Shown piece by piece: positions 9,925-20,389 of a stretch of 64,000 bases of DNA. The notes under the pieces were generated by a model. That model ran no database searches and had not been told where the DNA came from. It saw only the letters and a program-made list of their open reading frames with translations. The stretch lies in contig JAGMWG010000022.1 in NCBI GenBank assembly GCA_020744225.1, positions 62,001-126,000 of the forward strand. Reading direction: 5' to 3'. This DNA comes from Paraphoma chrysanthemicola (lineage: Eukaryota; Ascomycota; Dothideomycetes; Pleosporales; Phaeosphaeriaceae). The position numbers and the translations under genes were made by a program. Every line of letters starts with the position of its first letter. The first letter of the stretch is position 1.

Positions 9925-11049
9925 ATGAAGCGCAAGGTCGTCTTTGTAAATATTGAGCGATGCATTTTTTAGTGTCAGGAAGTGAGTAGGAGGATGTAAG
10001 GTGTCTGGCGGGAGTTGTAAAATTCGGAATAGAGCTGTGAGGATAGAAGTTGATCAAATGAACTACCTTACAACCTGATTTTATTCTTTTGTGAATATGC
10101 ATTTGAACTGTGACTGCTTGCTGGTCAACTGTGTGACTATGCTCAAATCTATATCTCGTGTTAGGAGGCAGTGTTTACGTCGCATTCGCGGTCTTTGTTC
10201 ATGTGCGTGATTGCCCTTGTTGCAAGCTCATCGACACCGTGCCCTTCCTCAACCTTATGTTACGTGTATCTCTGTTGATGAAATTGCAATGGATAATCTA
10301 CTCCAGCAAGGTACAAGTTGTTACGTTGCATCGTCCACACAACGGTACTCTCACGTTTATTTCTCGTCATTGGTCCAAAGCATCGATAGAAGATTTCCCA
10401 CTCCGATCCTGCAGAACTCAAAATGCTAGCCTCCAGGTTGATGAATCCGTCCTGCTGTACCTTTCTGAGTAAGGCAAGTCTGCTTCCCTAAACACAACTT
10501 GAATTTGTCTGATGACACCCTGACCCAGCATATTCAAGTTCATCATGCGGACAAAACTTGCCTCGTCGGAAGGTGTTGGAATATCTCAGACTTCGTCACC
10601 AGTCATGAATCAGTGCTCGAGCAACCAAGTCTGCAGCTCCCATACGAGTTCCCGGGGCGGCACATACCCAACCGAAGTCTGGGGACCGGAAAATCCGGGG
10701 AAGAGCGCATATCTTGGACAACGGCGCAACATCGGATGGTAGCGAGTCGCACTTCATAGGTTCTTGGTCACTCTGGTGTGAATTTAACCGGTGGAGAGCA
10801 TCGGTACTCGGGGCTTTGAGCGATTTGGGGGAGGTCAGATGATGGCACTGGGTTCGGGGAACGTCGGTTACTGTCCGAATCTCGCTTTGTACCGCAAAGC
10901 ACCAGAATTGGAAGAGACTAGACACGAGTCGAAAGTCAGAATCTGGGGTAAGACCGAGTGAATGCTATAAAATTAACACTTTACCCTGAGGTATCCTGTA
11001 TCTCTCAAGCTACAGTCCTCAATTGTCGAGCCAGTCCGACTCCGACAAC
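9925..11049. other. intergenic, nothing recognised
   Basis: The 3' flank of the wall-protein gene and 5' flank of the GH43-like gene. Short open frames on both strands (for example near 10.2 kb and 10.6-10.9 kb) show no domain or protein-like periodicity. Confidence 0.5.
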
Positions 11050-12101
11050 ATGATGTTCATTGGCAACGCTCTCCTGCTGATTAGCGGAATCTTGTCGATT
11101 TCTACAAGTGCTGCCGTTCTTCCTCCACCCCCTGGTTGGCCCGTCTTCACTTACCAAGGAGTGTTGACGAACAATCTTACTTATAATCCAACTGGCGAGT
11201 CAGTGACCCCTTTCCACATCACCATCTAGAGCTTCGTCCCTGCACAGTCGTCAAATCTTAACCGCCCTATCTCTAACATTCCCTTAGGTATATCTTCCCC
11301 ACCGTCTTCCAGGCCGGTCTCTATCTCAAGAATCCTCTCGCAAATTGGTACCTTTATTATGCGCCCCACGAGAACCCAGGTGGCATTTCCCTCCTGTACG
11401 CCAACAACATCGAAGGCCCCTGGACAGAGTATGCCTCAAATCCTGTCATCTCCAACGTCTGGCCCGGCAAATACAGTGTCCCACACGTCTCCTCGCCCGA
11501 CGCGAAATGGAACACACAAGCCAAGAAACTCTTCGTCTACTTCCATGGCACGAATTCCGAAACTCGCTGGGCTGAGACAAGCGACGGTGTGACTTTTACA
11601 TACGGCGGCGTCGCAGTGACGAATGCCATGGGCGGTCCTAACGTTACGGAAACGAGCTACGCGCGCGTCTTCACGCATCGTAACCCCTCCTCAGGGTATA
11701 ATTACGGCATGTTCTACATGGCCAACTATCAAGACAACAAGCGCCGGATTCGACTCGCCGAGTCTGTTGACGGCAAAACCTGGACCGTGGACCCAGCGTA
11801 CGTCGTCTCGCCTGGTGCCGAGGAGCAAGGCAACGTCTCCGGCGGGAGTCTATGGGAATGGAACGGGCAATTGTATGTTATTTATCATGCAAGTAGTGGG
11901 AAAAGTTATGCGCGGACGATTGATAGTACGCTGAGGAATGTGGGCAGTACGCCGATTCTGTTGCATAAGGCGAGCGGGGTTGGAGCGGATGTGGGCAGAG
12001 TGGCAAGCCCCGAGGTCGTAACGAAGGACGGAAAGACGTATTTGTTTTATGAGTCGGGAGCGAGGCTGGACGCAGCGATTGCATGGGCTAAGGCGGCGTA
12101 G
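11050..12101 (+). CDS. secreted GH43-like five-bladed beta-propeller glycosidase
   Basis: Two exons, 11050-11198 and 11288-12101, with an 89-nt intron (GTCAGT...TTAG), give 320 aa. The N-terminus is a signal peptide (hydrophobic residues about 4-21 ending in STSA). The splice restores the continuous sequence NPTGEYIFPTVF. The body has blade-like repeats of Trp/Tyr-rich beta strands (WYLYYAPHENPGG, GPWTEYASNP, KLFVYFHG, YGMFYMANY, LYVIYHASSG, KTYLFYESG), characteristic of the arabinanase/levansucrase/invertase (GH43/GH32/GH62) fold. It probably cleaves plant or microbial glycans outside the cell; the exact linkage and the catalytic acids are not assignable here. It is followed by an FAD oxidoreductase, a Zn2Cys6 regulator and a sugar transporter, which fits a carbohydrate-use cluster. 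Confidence 0.8.
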
Positions 12102-12650
12102 GGGAGGAGGGGAGTGGTAGGCAAGGTGCTACTGAATCGAAAGATGGAAGAGATGAATTCGCACGATTGATTTCGGGGCAGCGATGGAATTAGATTTAGT
12201 TCGGAAGGCAGGTATTGCAGTGAAAATATGATTAATGTCTAGGAGGACGTTTACCGAGTTCATTTTGTTTAAGCTGCGTGATTCCTGCAAGTTACATCGT
12301 CACTCCTCGACATTCATCATCATCAAATATCTTCACCAACGTATACTACTGGACTCCTGATGATCGTGGCGGGTTCATCAGCTTAAAGGTAGTTGAATGA
12401 GTTTCGAGTGTTGTCTCTTATGCTTCTTGGTAAGAAGTATCCTATATCAGCGTCTAAGGTACAGAGTGCTGGCCGCTCAACGGTACAATATGATAATCTG
12501 GGTTTCTTGACATTCTTGTTTAGGATTCGCCGTACTGCCTATTCTGGTGAAACGAAAAGCCTCATGGTAATATAAGTATTCATTGCATTAAGGATCGATT
12601 TCATCAAACCAAAATATCGGCATCTATTCCTAAGAACTCCAGCTTGCAAG
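12102..12650. other. convergent 3' intergenic region
   Basis: The space between the converging GH43-like and FAD-oxidoreductase genes. I see no gene or repeat. Confidence 0.5.
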
Positions 12651-14387
12651 CTAGTATCCCGAAACGTCTGGCCACTCCGTTTCAATACCCTCTTGGCAGA
12701 GCACCTTGTTGAACTCCGCGAACAGATCTGCCTTACCTTGTACCTCATGAGGCGATAGCCCAGCATCTAAGCAATGTGCCGCCAGTAACCCTGCCGCCTC
12801 CCCAATGTTCCACTCCACGGGATGTAGCCTATAGCAACCATTGGTAATATGCGTCGTCCCAATATTTTTACATCCAGCCAGCAGATTGGGTCTGCTTCTA
12901 TTTTCCGGAATCAACGCACCAAGCGGTATCTGGAACGGGCAGCACGCAATATCGATGTAATTGTCCCCGCCGGTCGACGGATGCAGATCAATACGGTACA
13001 TGCCAACACCAACACTATCAGGGTACTGCTTCGCTCCCTTGCTGCCACGGATATCGAGGGAGAGATCTTGCTCGACGATGGTAGTGACCGCTTTGATGCG
13101 TCGGGATTCACGGATGTAAGGCGCCATCGCGAGCCCGTGTTCTGTGCCAGTAATGTCGCCTCGAAGACGCAGACCAGGGTATCCTTTTCCGTTACCATCA
13201 GCCCGCGGACACTCGGTCTGCAGGTAGTACAGCATGCTGTAGGATAGCGACGCAGCCTCGCCAAGACGGGCGTCGAGATCATTTTCCTCGACATCAATGA
13301 TTGGCTGCTCAAAGTAGTCAATCATAGGCCAGTTGACGAGACAAATGTCAGATTCGTATGCGCCCGGTGTGAAATTATCTTTGGCGGCAATGCGGCGGAA
13401 GGTCCAGAGGTTCATGTCGCCACCGGATTTCCGCTGGTCGGCGCAGACGAGTTTTGGATCGTCGTTGGGGTTGGGCGTGAATTCCCGTTCGACGATTTCG
13501 AGGGTTCGTGGATGCGGTGCTTTGAGACTCAGAAGCGGCGCGCCCCAAAAGGTGGGATGCCGCTTTCGCCAGAATTGGTAGTTTGGGGGCTCCCGGATCG
13601 TATGGTTGGCACCCTCGACGTGATCAACGGCGAAGCAGATGGAAACAGCTTGAGAATTGAGAGGCTGGGCCTCTTCTGGTGCGCTAGGTTCTCCAGTGTC
13701 TCTGCGAGACTCGAAACCGGTCACGTAGGAGGTGTTACTCATGGGAAGGAGGTCTCCCAGCTCGGTGGCGTCGATCACATAAGCAGCTTGGGCTGTGAAT
13801 TGGCTTTGATCGTCGAGATTCTGGAATCGAACGCTGCGGACAGCTCCGTCAGCGTTCATTTGGCAGGAGACCGGCTTCGTGCGTTTCTTGATGACAAGTT
13901 TACCGTTGCCGATGTAAGGCATGAGCATGCTATCAATGATGGCAACGGCAACACGAGGTTCGTGACATAATTTGCTGACATGTCCGGCCCCTGGGTTGAG
14001 TTGTGGTCTTCGTTTTGCCTCTTCTGTCAGCGGGTAGTTGTCTCGATAGTACTCGCGGATCCCATCTCGAAGTGCTCGGTACGAGCGAGTAACACCGAAC
14101 TGTTCAACCCAACAATGTTCATCGGGAGGCACGGCTTGACTGGTGAGCTGGCCACCGAGCCATTGGTACTCCTCAGTCAGGAAAACTCGACGACCTCTGC
14201 GGAGAGCACCAAGCGCTGCAGCGACTCCTCCAAGTCCACCTCCAACCACAAGGACGTCGGTTGAAAAGGTCAGAGATTCGGAAACCAGCTTGAGATTTTT
14301 CCAGGTGTTGACGAATGGATCGACGCCGTTGATATGGACATCGTGCATGAAGACTTCAGGCTCAGGAGACGGTATGAATTCTCCCAT
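12651..14387 (-). CDS. FAD-dependent oxidoreductase (FAD_oxidored family)
   Basis: A protein of 578 aa in one exon. The frame is open to 14468, but the ATG at 14387 directly precedes the conserved region and is preferred. The FAD-binding Rossmann motif is VVGGGLGG (about 48-54), followed by EEYQWLGGQ, where Glu would bind the ribose and LGGQ is typical of the PF12831 family. A second FAD contact (AAYVIDATELGDLLP) lies about 220 residues further on. Family members are cytosolic flavoproteins that oxidise small hydroxylated or sugar-derived compounds; none is well enough characterised to name the substrate. It is divergent from the Zn2Cys6 regulator (560 bp between starts) and lies between a secreted glycosidase and a sugar transporter, suggesting oxidation of the imported sugar. 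Confidence 0.82.
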   Translation of the reverse strand: MGEFIPSPEPEVFMHDVHINGVDPFVNTWKNLKLVSESLTFSTDVLVVGGGLGGVAAALGALRRGRRVFLTEEYQWLGGQLTSQAVPPDEHCWVEQFGVTRSYRALRDGIREYYRDNYPLTEEAKRRPQLNPGAGHVSKLCHEPRVAVAIIDSMLMPYIGNGKLVIKKRTKPVSCQMNADGAVRSVRFQNLDDQSQFTAQAAYVIDATELGDLLPMSNTSYVTGFESRRDTGEPSAPEEAQPLNSQAVSICFAVDHVEGANHTIREPPNYQFWRKRHPTFWGAPLLSLKAPHPRTLEIVEREFTPNPNDDPKLVCADQRKSGGDMNLWTFRRIAAKDNFTPGAYESDICLVNWPMIDYFEQPIIDVEENDLDARLGEAASLSYSMLYYLQTECPRADGNGKGYPGLRLRGDITGTEHGLAMAPYIRESRRIKAVTTIVEQDLSLDIRGSKGAKQYPDSVGVGMYRIDLHPSTGGDNYIDIACCPFQIPLGALIPENRSRPNLLAGCKNIGTTHITNGCYRLHPVEWNIGEAAGLLAAHCLDAGLSPHEVQGKADLFAEFNKVLCQEGIETEWPDVSGY

Positions 14388-14947
14388 GATGATATAGAGA
14401 GATAGTAACGACAAGTTGAGTCTGAGAGAATTCCAAAAGAATGAGACTGGCAATCTAGATACTAGCAACTGATCATGACTGGATTACATGGAATGACTGT
14501 GCTTTTAACACGTTGATGTGGCGTTCGAGAGTCGCGCACCTAGTCTCTATGCCTCTTACCGACAATCCCCGACCACATTCCTATCCTAATCGATGTGTTT
14601 AAACGGCTCCCATTCGTTCAAAATTAGGCGGTAGAGAGAAACTCATATCAGGCCTAACGTTCGAGGTTGTGTTGTATCGGCTCTCGGCTATTCCTCCCCG
14701 ACCCGCATCGTCGAGCAGACTGCCGCTTGCTACAAATGGCAACTCATGGCCGTTAGGAACGCCTCTGAATTCTTGGCAACCACGTTCGACTGCGGGGTAC
14801 GATCGAGTTCGGGCGTCTTCTGTCCGTTGTTAAACATGGAAAAGTCCTACGTGCATAATCTGAAGTGGACACCTTTCGGAATGTATTCGTTCTCCCCGAC
14901 GCCCAAAACACAATATCTCTCGGTCTGCCAAGCTGCATGTGATCCCA
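14388..14947. promoter_or_regulatory. divergent promoter between oxidoreductase and regulator
   Basis: A 560-bp region separates the two opposite starts. It contains an everted-type CGG-N10-CCG pair at 14685-14700 (an additional CGG sits at 14678-14680), the layout commonly bound by Zn2Cys6 dimers. Autoregulation by the adjacent factor is inference. Confidence 0.35.
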
Positions 14948-17023
14948 ATGGATTCGATACAACCCGAAGATTCAGCGCACGAGGGGCCAGAATCTAGGAA
15001 ACGGCCGAGAAATAATACCTCTGATACTCGTTACCCACGAAAGAGGAGCTCCAAAGCTTGCCACGTGTGTCGAGCTAGGAAGACGAAATGTGATAATGTA
15101 CGGCCATCATGCGGCTTTTGCGTCTCAGTGAATATTAAATGCTCTTTCGATGATATCGAAAAAGACCACTCCAGGTGAGTTCCACTTTCACACTGGTTGC
15201 TCACCGCTTTCGCTGAAGCTTGATCGCCAGATTCGACCCTGCCAGTCTAGAAATTCTGCGACAGTTAAATCAGATTATCAGTTCGCAAGATGACCTACTG
15301 CACACAGTTCGGACTATATCTATTGCACAAACAAACCCATCCGTTTTAGATCTCCCGTCAACTTCTGGGGATTACGTCGCGATACGTGCAGTTGAGGACC
15401 CCCATGCCTGGAACGGCCATGCAAGTGTCCAACAAAACAATCACTTTTCGGACTACGAATGGTTCGCACCACATTCTGAATCAACAGTAACATCTCCTGC
15501 GGCATCAACTGGAGTAGCTGCAGTACAATGGTTTGGACTATTGACTCGAGATGTCTCCCGCGAATTTCAAGATGATGCCCCATCAGCACACGAAGGAGGA
15601 TCCCTGGATGCATTCATAAGCCACGACGGGAGTGCTACCAGTCCATTGCAATACGCAACTAAGATTATCGATGACCAGCCACAAGATAGTACAGCGACTG
15701 GCAAGGGCAGTGGTGAGGAGGCTATGTGGCAAGCATCTCGAAGTATTGTACTGCTTGAGCACGAACAAATCTTGTTCGCCAACTTTCTGCATCGAATCTG
15801 TTCATGGGTATGCTCATCGTCGTGTCTTGGAAACGTGACCGCAAGATGACTGAAAATAGATCGATCTTTTCGACACTGCGCGGAAGTTCTCGACAATAGT
15901 ACCACGCCTTGCGACGCGGAATGCAGGTCTTCTTAATGCGATATTAGCTCTTTCGGGCTATCACCAGTCCTTAGACGAAAATATTCCGCCAGAGAAGCGT
16001 GCGGATCAAAACAGCGCACTTCAGTATTACTATCAGACTCTCCATTACGTCCAAAAAGCCATGCGCTATTCGACATACCAACATAGCCTCGAACTCATGG
16101 CTACAACCATAATTATCTCCACATACGAGATGCTGCGTGGTTCTCGCAAAGACTGGCAGCAACATCTTCAGGGCGTATTCTGGATTCTTCGCTCACGACA
16201 GATCGAGGTGGAAATATCAAGTCTCGAGAGTACGACTTGGTGGGCCTGGCTGCGTCAAGATATATGGGTTGCGTTCCGCGAGAAGCGGCGGACATACAGC
16301 ACCTGGGTCCCCAAGAAAGCGTACTCTGAGCTTACTAGTCACGAGATTGCCTCACGGGCAGTGTGGATTCTCGCTCAGGTCATCAATTTCTGCGCTGTTG
16401 ATTCAAGCACGGAAGAGACGGAGAGCACATTTGCAGGAAGACTTGGCTGGGCGAAGGCACTGCGACGACTACTTCAGGAGTGGGAAGCGAACTTGACTAT
16501 TGAGTTTGAGGAGCTGCACACCATCGGGCATCAAGATAACGAGGTGTTTAGACCTCGATTTATACATCCCCAGTGCTTCGGTAAGTGATTTCTCTGTTTG
16601 AACAACTCGGCAGTTTGTTAAATTGTGCCCGTAGGTCTGGCAATGCAAATTCACCACGTCTCGAAAATCCTCATTTGCGCGCACGAACCTAGCCATGGCA
16701 GTATGGAAAACTTCATGGCTCGTCAGAAGACCATAAATGAGAGTGTGGAAGTCGTCTGCGGCATTGGTGCTACCATCACAGAGGAAGCGTCGTGTATGCT
16801 GTCTTCGCAATGCCTTTTTATGGGTAGGTCACCATCCGGCTTACGATAACAACCGAACTGATGTTCTTATGTAGCCGGAATCTTCTTGCACAATACTTGT
16901 CAAAGAAACCGTGTCCTGGAAATGCTTGAAGAATATCGGATCAAGTGTGGATGTCTTACGCCCTCGCTTAGCTCCGAGTTGGAGCAGATTTGGGCAAGAC
17001 CGGATAACGTTTGGGAGAGCTGA
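14948..17023 (+). CDS. Zn2Cys6 fungal transcription factor
   Basis: Five exons: 14948-15174, 15231-15807, 15860-16580, 16635-16823 and 16875-17023. All introns are GT-AG and 51-56 nt, and the joined frame gives 620 aa. The binuclear zinc cluster is perfect: Cys38-X2-Cys41-X6-Cys48-X6-Cys55-X2-Cys58-X6-Cys65, preceded by a basic stretch (KRPRNN, PRKRSSK) that probably serves as nuclear signal. The C-terminal two thirds (from about 255, LFDTARKFSTIVPRLATRN) match the fungal transcription-factor regulatory domain, with its helical STYEMLRGS motif. The frame continues upstream without ATG to a GTG at 14939, so 14948 is the start. It sits between an FAD oxidoreductase and a sugar transporter, and probably controls them in response to a sugar-derived inducer. 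Confidence 0.9.
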
Positions 17024-17617
17024 GACGTTGTATTCTTAGACAGGTACATTCTCTTTGTAATGAATTAAGGCCTCATGACCATGTAAAGAATTGCGTGGTT
17101 CTATGTCTCTATACACTTGGTTGGGTTGCTATGTGGTGCCCTCGTCCAGATCAAACTCAAGCGAAACCATCAAGACAGAGTTGACAAGAAAACCGTGCTA
17201 ATCTGGTGATCAAGATGTAGTCGATGACTTTCGTTAGATACAAGACTACTGCGTTTGGCGTAGGCTCTTTTCGACTGCTCGACAAGCATGTTGGCGAGCT
17301 CGGGTAGCAAGCGACATTCCCCGAGTCGGCGCCGAAGCAAAGCCACACCCCCTAATGGAAACAGCACCGCATCGGGAGCCTCCCGATCGTCCCCGTTGCA
17401 CCAAGTTTCCCCGGATTCTCCACGTCCGCCACCAGCGCCTCCAGAATCCAGATGGAACTCGACATTCGTTCTCAGGCCACGCCTGAATGCCTTCCTACAT
17501 ATACGACTGCGAATCCTGCATTTTACAGCATCTTCAGTGTTCGTAGGTACCTCCCGGGCTACGAGTTCTTTTGCCATTGTATCTAGTTGTAAAGCAAATC
17601 TTCGAGGGCTTGCAAAC
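17024..17617. other. promoter region of sugar transporter
   Basis: 594 bp between the regulator stop and the transporter start. The long minus-strand frame through here (to 17754) is a shadow of the transporter exon and a low-complexity promoter. No further gene is seen. Confidence 0.5.
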
Positions 17618-19673
17618 ATGGGCATCGCCTCCATCCTCCGGCGCGTCGTTCGCAACGAAGCGATTCGAATTGACCCTCCCGAGATATACAACTGGCGAAT
17701 TGTTGCTCTAGCAAGTGCAGTAAGTGCAGATTCATGAATATTTTCAAGACACAACGCTCAATTCACATCTGATAGGCATGTTTTGCCGGTGCACTCTTCG
17801 GAGTTGACGCAGGAATTATTGGCGGTGTGCTCGTCATGCCTGACTTCAAACGGTAAGAACCATTTCCTATTTTCACATTAGCATTGTAGCACAGCAGGAA
17901 CACTGACTAGTTCGTAACAGAGAATTCCGTCTGAATTCGAAATCAGCAAGTGCTGTAGCAGACATAACCGGCAATCTGGTCACTACGATGCAAGCCGGTG
18001 CTGTAGCCGGAGCTCTCGTATGCAGTCCCTTCGCCGACCGATATGGGCGAAAGCCCTCGCTTCTTATCGTAGCCATTACTGGCTTCATTGGTGGACTCAT
18101 GCAAACAGTATCCTACGGCCACTTTGCAGTGTTCTACATCGGGAGGTAAGCTTACTAGGTCCGAGTTATATTTCCCTCTTGAGCTGACTTTGAGACCAGG
18201 TTCATCGAGGGTCTTGGTCTTGGTGCTGGAACTATGCTCGCACCTACTTATGTCTCCGAAAATTCACCTCGAGCTATTCGTGGATTCTTGGTCGGTTTCT
18301 TCCAGCTGTTTTTGGTGGCAGGTAGTATGATGGCGTACTTCATCAACTATGGCGCTTTGAAACACCTCTCGGTAAGTCCTCAAGTCGACCTTGGAAACCA
18401 AATCTTTCTGAAGAGTAGCTTACAATTCTTTTCTATATAGCCCATGGCTACTTGGATGGTTCCTCTGGCATGTCAATGCATCTGCCCCGCTCTTCTCTTC
18501 GTCAGCATGTTATTCTGTCCCGAATCACCTCGATGGCTAGCATCTCAAGATCATTGGGATAGAGCAGGTAACGTCCTCGCGGACGTCAGAAATTTGCCTG
18601 TTGATCACGCATACATTCAACAAGAACTGCTCGAGTTGCGAACTCAGCTCGACCACGAGAAGGAAATCATGAAGGGCGCTGGATTTTGGGAACTGCAAAA
18701 GGAGTGCTGGACCATTCCTGCCAACAGGAAGCGAGCCTTGTTGACCATTGGTATGGTGACATTCCAGCAGTGGACTGGAGTAAGTTTCCATCTTGTCCTT
18801 GAATCTTGCCTCGTGCTAATTAAGGTGCAGACTGGCGCAATTAATTACTACGCCCCAACCATCTTCAAAGGCCTCGGTCTCTCGAGCACAACTACCGGAC
18901 TCTTTGCTCAAGGCATCTACGGCATTGTCAAGGTCGTTACCTGCCTGATCTTTGTCTTCTTCCTTGCCGATTCTCTTGGCCGTCGTCTCTCTTTGATGTG
19001 GAGCGGGGCCGTCCAAGGATTCGCCATGTTCTTCGTTGGTTTCGTAAGTTCCATTGTCCGCAAGCTCAAAGTATGCACTCTGATCAATTTCTATAGTATC
19101 TCCGTTTCGGACAAAACCTTGGAGCTGGGCAACAAAGCGTCGGCAGCCCTCCTCCAGCAGGCATCGCTGCTCTGGCCATGATTTACATTTTTGCGGCTGC
19201 GTTCAACATGGGTTGGGGACCGGTTTGTAAGTGAACAATCATAGGTTCACAGGCTTCATATTGACAGACCCTAGCTTGGATCTACTGCTCCGAGATTCCA
19301 ACAAACCGATTGAGATCCTATAACGTCGCGTTAGGATCGCTCACGCATTGGGTTCATAATCTAGCAGTATCCAAGGCAACGCCAGTCATTCTAAATGCCA
19401 CCCCATACGGCGCTTATTTCATCTTTGGTACGCTCAATGTTATCATGGCAATTTGCGCATTTTGGCTTCCAGAAACCAAGGGTGTAAGTTTCCTCAAACC
19501 CATATATGTTTCTCAGCTAACCCTACCTTTCCAAGGTCTCTTTGGAGCGCATGGACGAGCTCTTCGGATCCGGTGACATGTCCAACGTTGAAGATATCGG
19601 TAAGGCGGCTATAAAAGCTAAAGAATTGGACTCGGAAGAGGTGGAGGATGTGAATTACACTTCTAAGGTCTAG
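17618..19673 (+). CDS. MFS sugar transporter (sugar porter family)
   Basis: Nine exons: 17618-17719, 17776-17852, 17921-18145, 18200-18371, 18441-18779, 18831-19043, 19097-19226, 19275-19483 and 19536-19673. All introns are GT-AG and the joined frame gives 534 aa. Family signatures appear in order: GALFGVDAGIIGG in TM1, DRYGRKPS after TM2, FIEGLGLGAGTMLAPTYVSE around TM4-5, PESPRWL after TM6, FQQWTGTGAINYYAP in TM7, DSLGRR after TM8, and PETKGVSLERMDELF after TM12. These place it in the plasma-membrane proton-coupled sugar porters (hexose, pentose, quinate or disaccharide types). The substrate is not readable. It lies 594 bp downstream of, and on the same strand as, the Zn2Cys6 gene, and fits import of a sugar released by the secreted GH43-like enzyme. 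Confidence 0.93.
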
Positions 19674-19971
19674 CTAGTATGGGGAGCTATGGAGTCGGTA
19701 AGCTTGCTGTACAGTGTACAGAACCTCTGCGGGACTTTTGGTACTACCTGTAGCCAAGCATAGGATCATTCCACTAGTCTGTGTGATAAGAATTGGGGTT
19801 AATTGAATATATATACATGTTGGAATACGTCCAGTGCTAATCCCATCTGAAGCGAATGCGCAAAGTGAGGATGCGCACACCAACCCCACGGCCCAACATT
19901 CCAATCCTCTCCCCATCTCAACAACCTCACAACATATCTGAGATACATTTGGAAGTTATCATCAGTTTCTC

Positions 19972-20056
19972 GGGCGTCTAGCTCAGTGGTAGAGCGCCCG
20001 CTTCGCATGGTGGTATGGTTTGCGGGAGGCCAAGAGTTCAATCCTCTTGTCGTCCA
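19972..20056 (+). tRNA. tRNA-Ala (anticodon CGC) with 13-nt intron
   Basis: The cloverleaf can be drawn directly. The acceptor arms are 19972-19978 and 20049-20055 (one G-U and one U-U pair). The D arm is GCTC-AGTGGTA-GAGC, the anticodon stem is CCCGC/GCGGG with loop TTCGCAT, and the T arm is AAGAG-TTCAATC-CTCTT. The anticodon CGC is at 20004-20006 and reads GCG (Ala). A 13-nt intron (20008-20020) sits one base 3' of the anticodon, the canonical nuclear position. The discriminator A is 20056 and a TTTT Pol III terminator follows at 20060-20063. Confidence 0.92.
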
Positions 20057-20059
20057 TTC

Positions 20060-20063
20060 TTTT
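20060..20063 (+). terminator. Pol III terminator of tRNA-Ala
   Basis: A run of four T lies four bases after the tRNA discriminator base, as expected for RNA polymerase III. Confidence 0.7.
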
Positions 20064-20389
20064 GCCGTATCGAACTCGATGTGATATGTTGGAGGATTGG
20101 CGCAATGGTTGGCGTGTTGGAGAATGGAGCGAGAGGGGTCAGCTTTGAAGTAGGAGATGAGGGAGTGTAAATAAGATGCGCATAGAAGTTGTTGTAGCAA
20201 GATATCTATCTTGTTCTGACAACCGGTTATACTCGAACACACCTTCCATTCCTCCCCATCTCAATCCGGATCCATGAATCGAGACTGAGGCTCCAAAGCA
20301 CCAACGCCCAAGTCGCCCGCAGCAAGAACACACACCATGTCAAAACCATCCGAGGCAACGTTATCTTCTCCAAAAGGTTCGAATTCCCG

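Noticed and set aside
17170..17754. Long minus-strand frame (194 aa) beside the sugar transporter
   Set aside because: It overlaps the transporter's first exon on the other strand and has low-complexity Arg/Ala/Gly composition; the transporter exon model is strongly supported.
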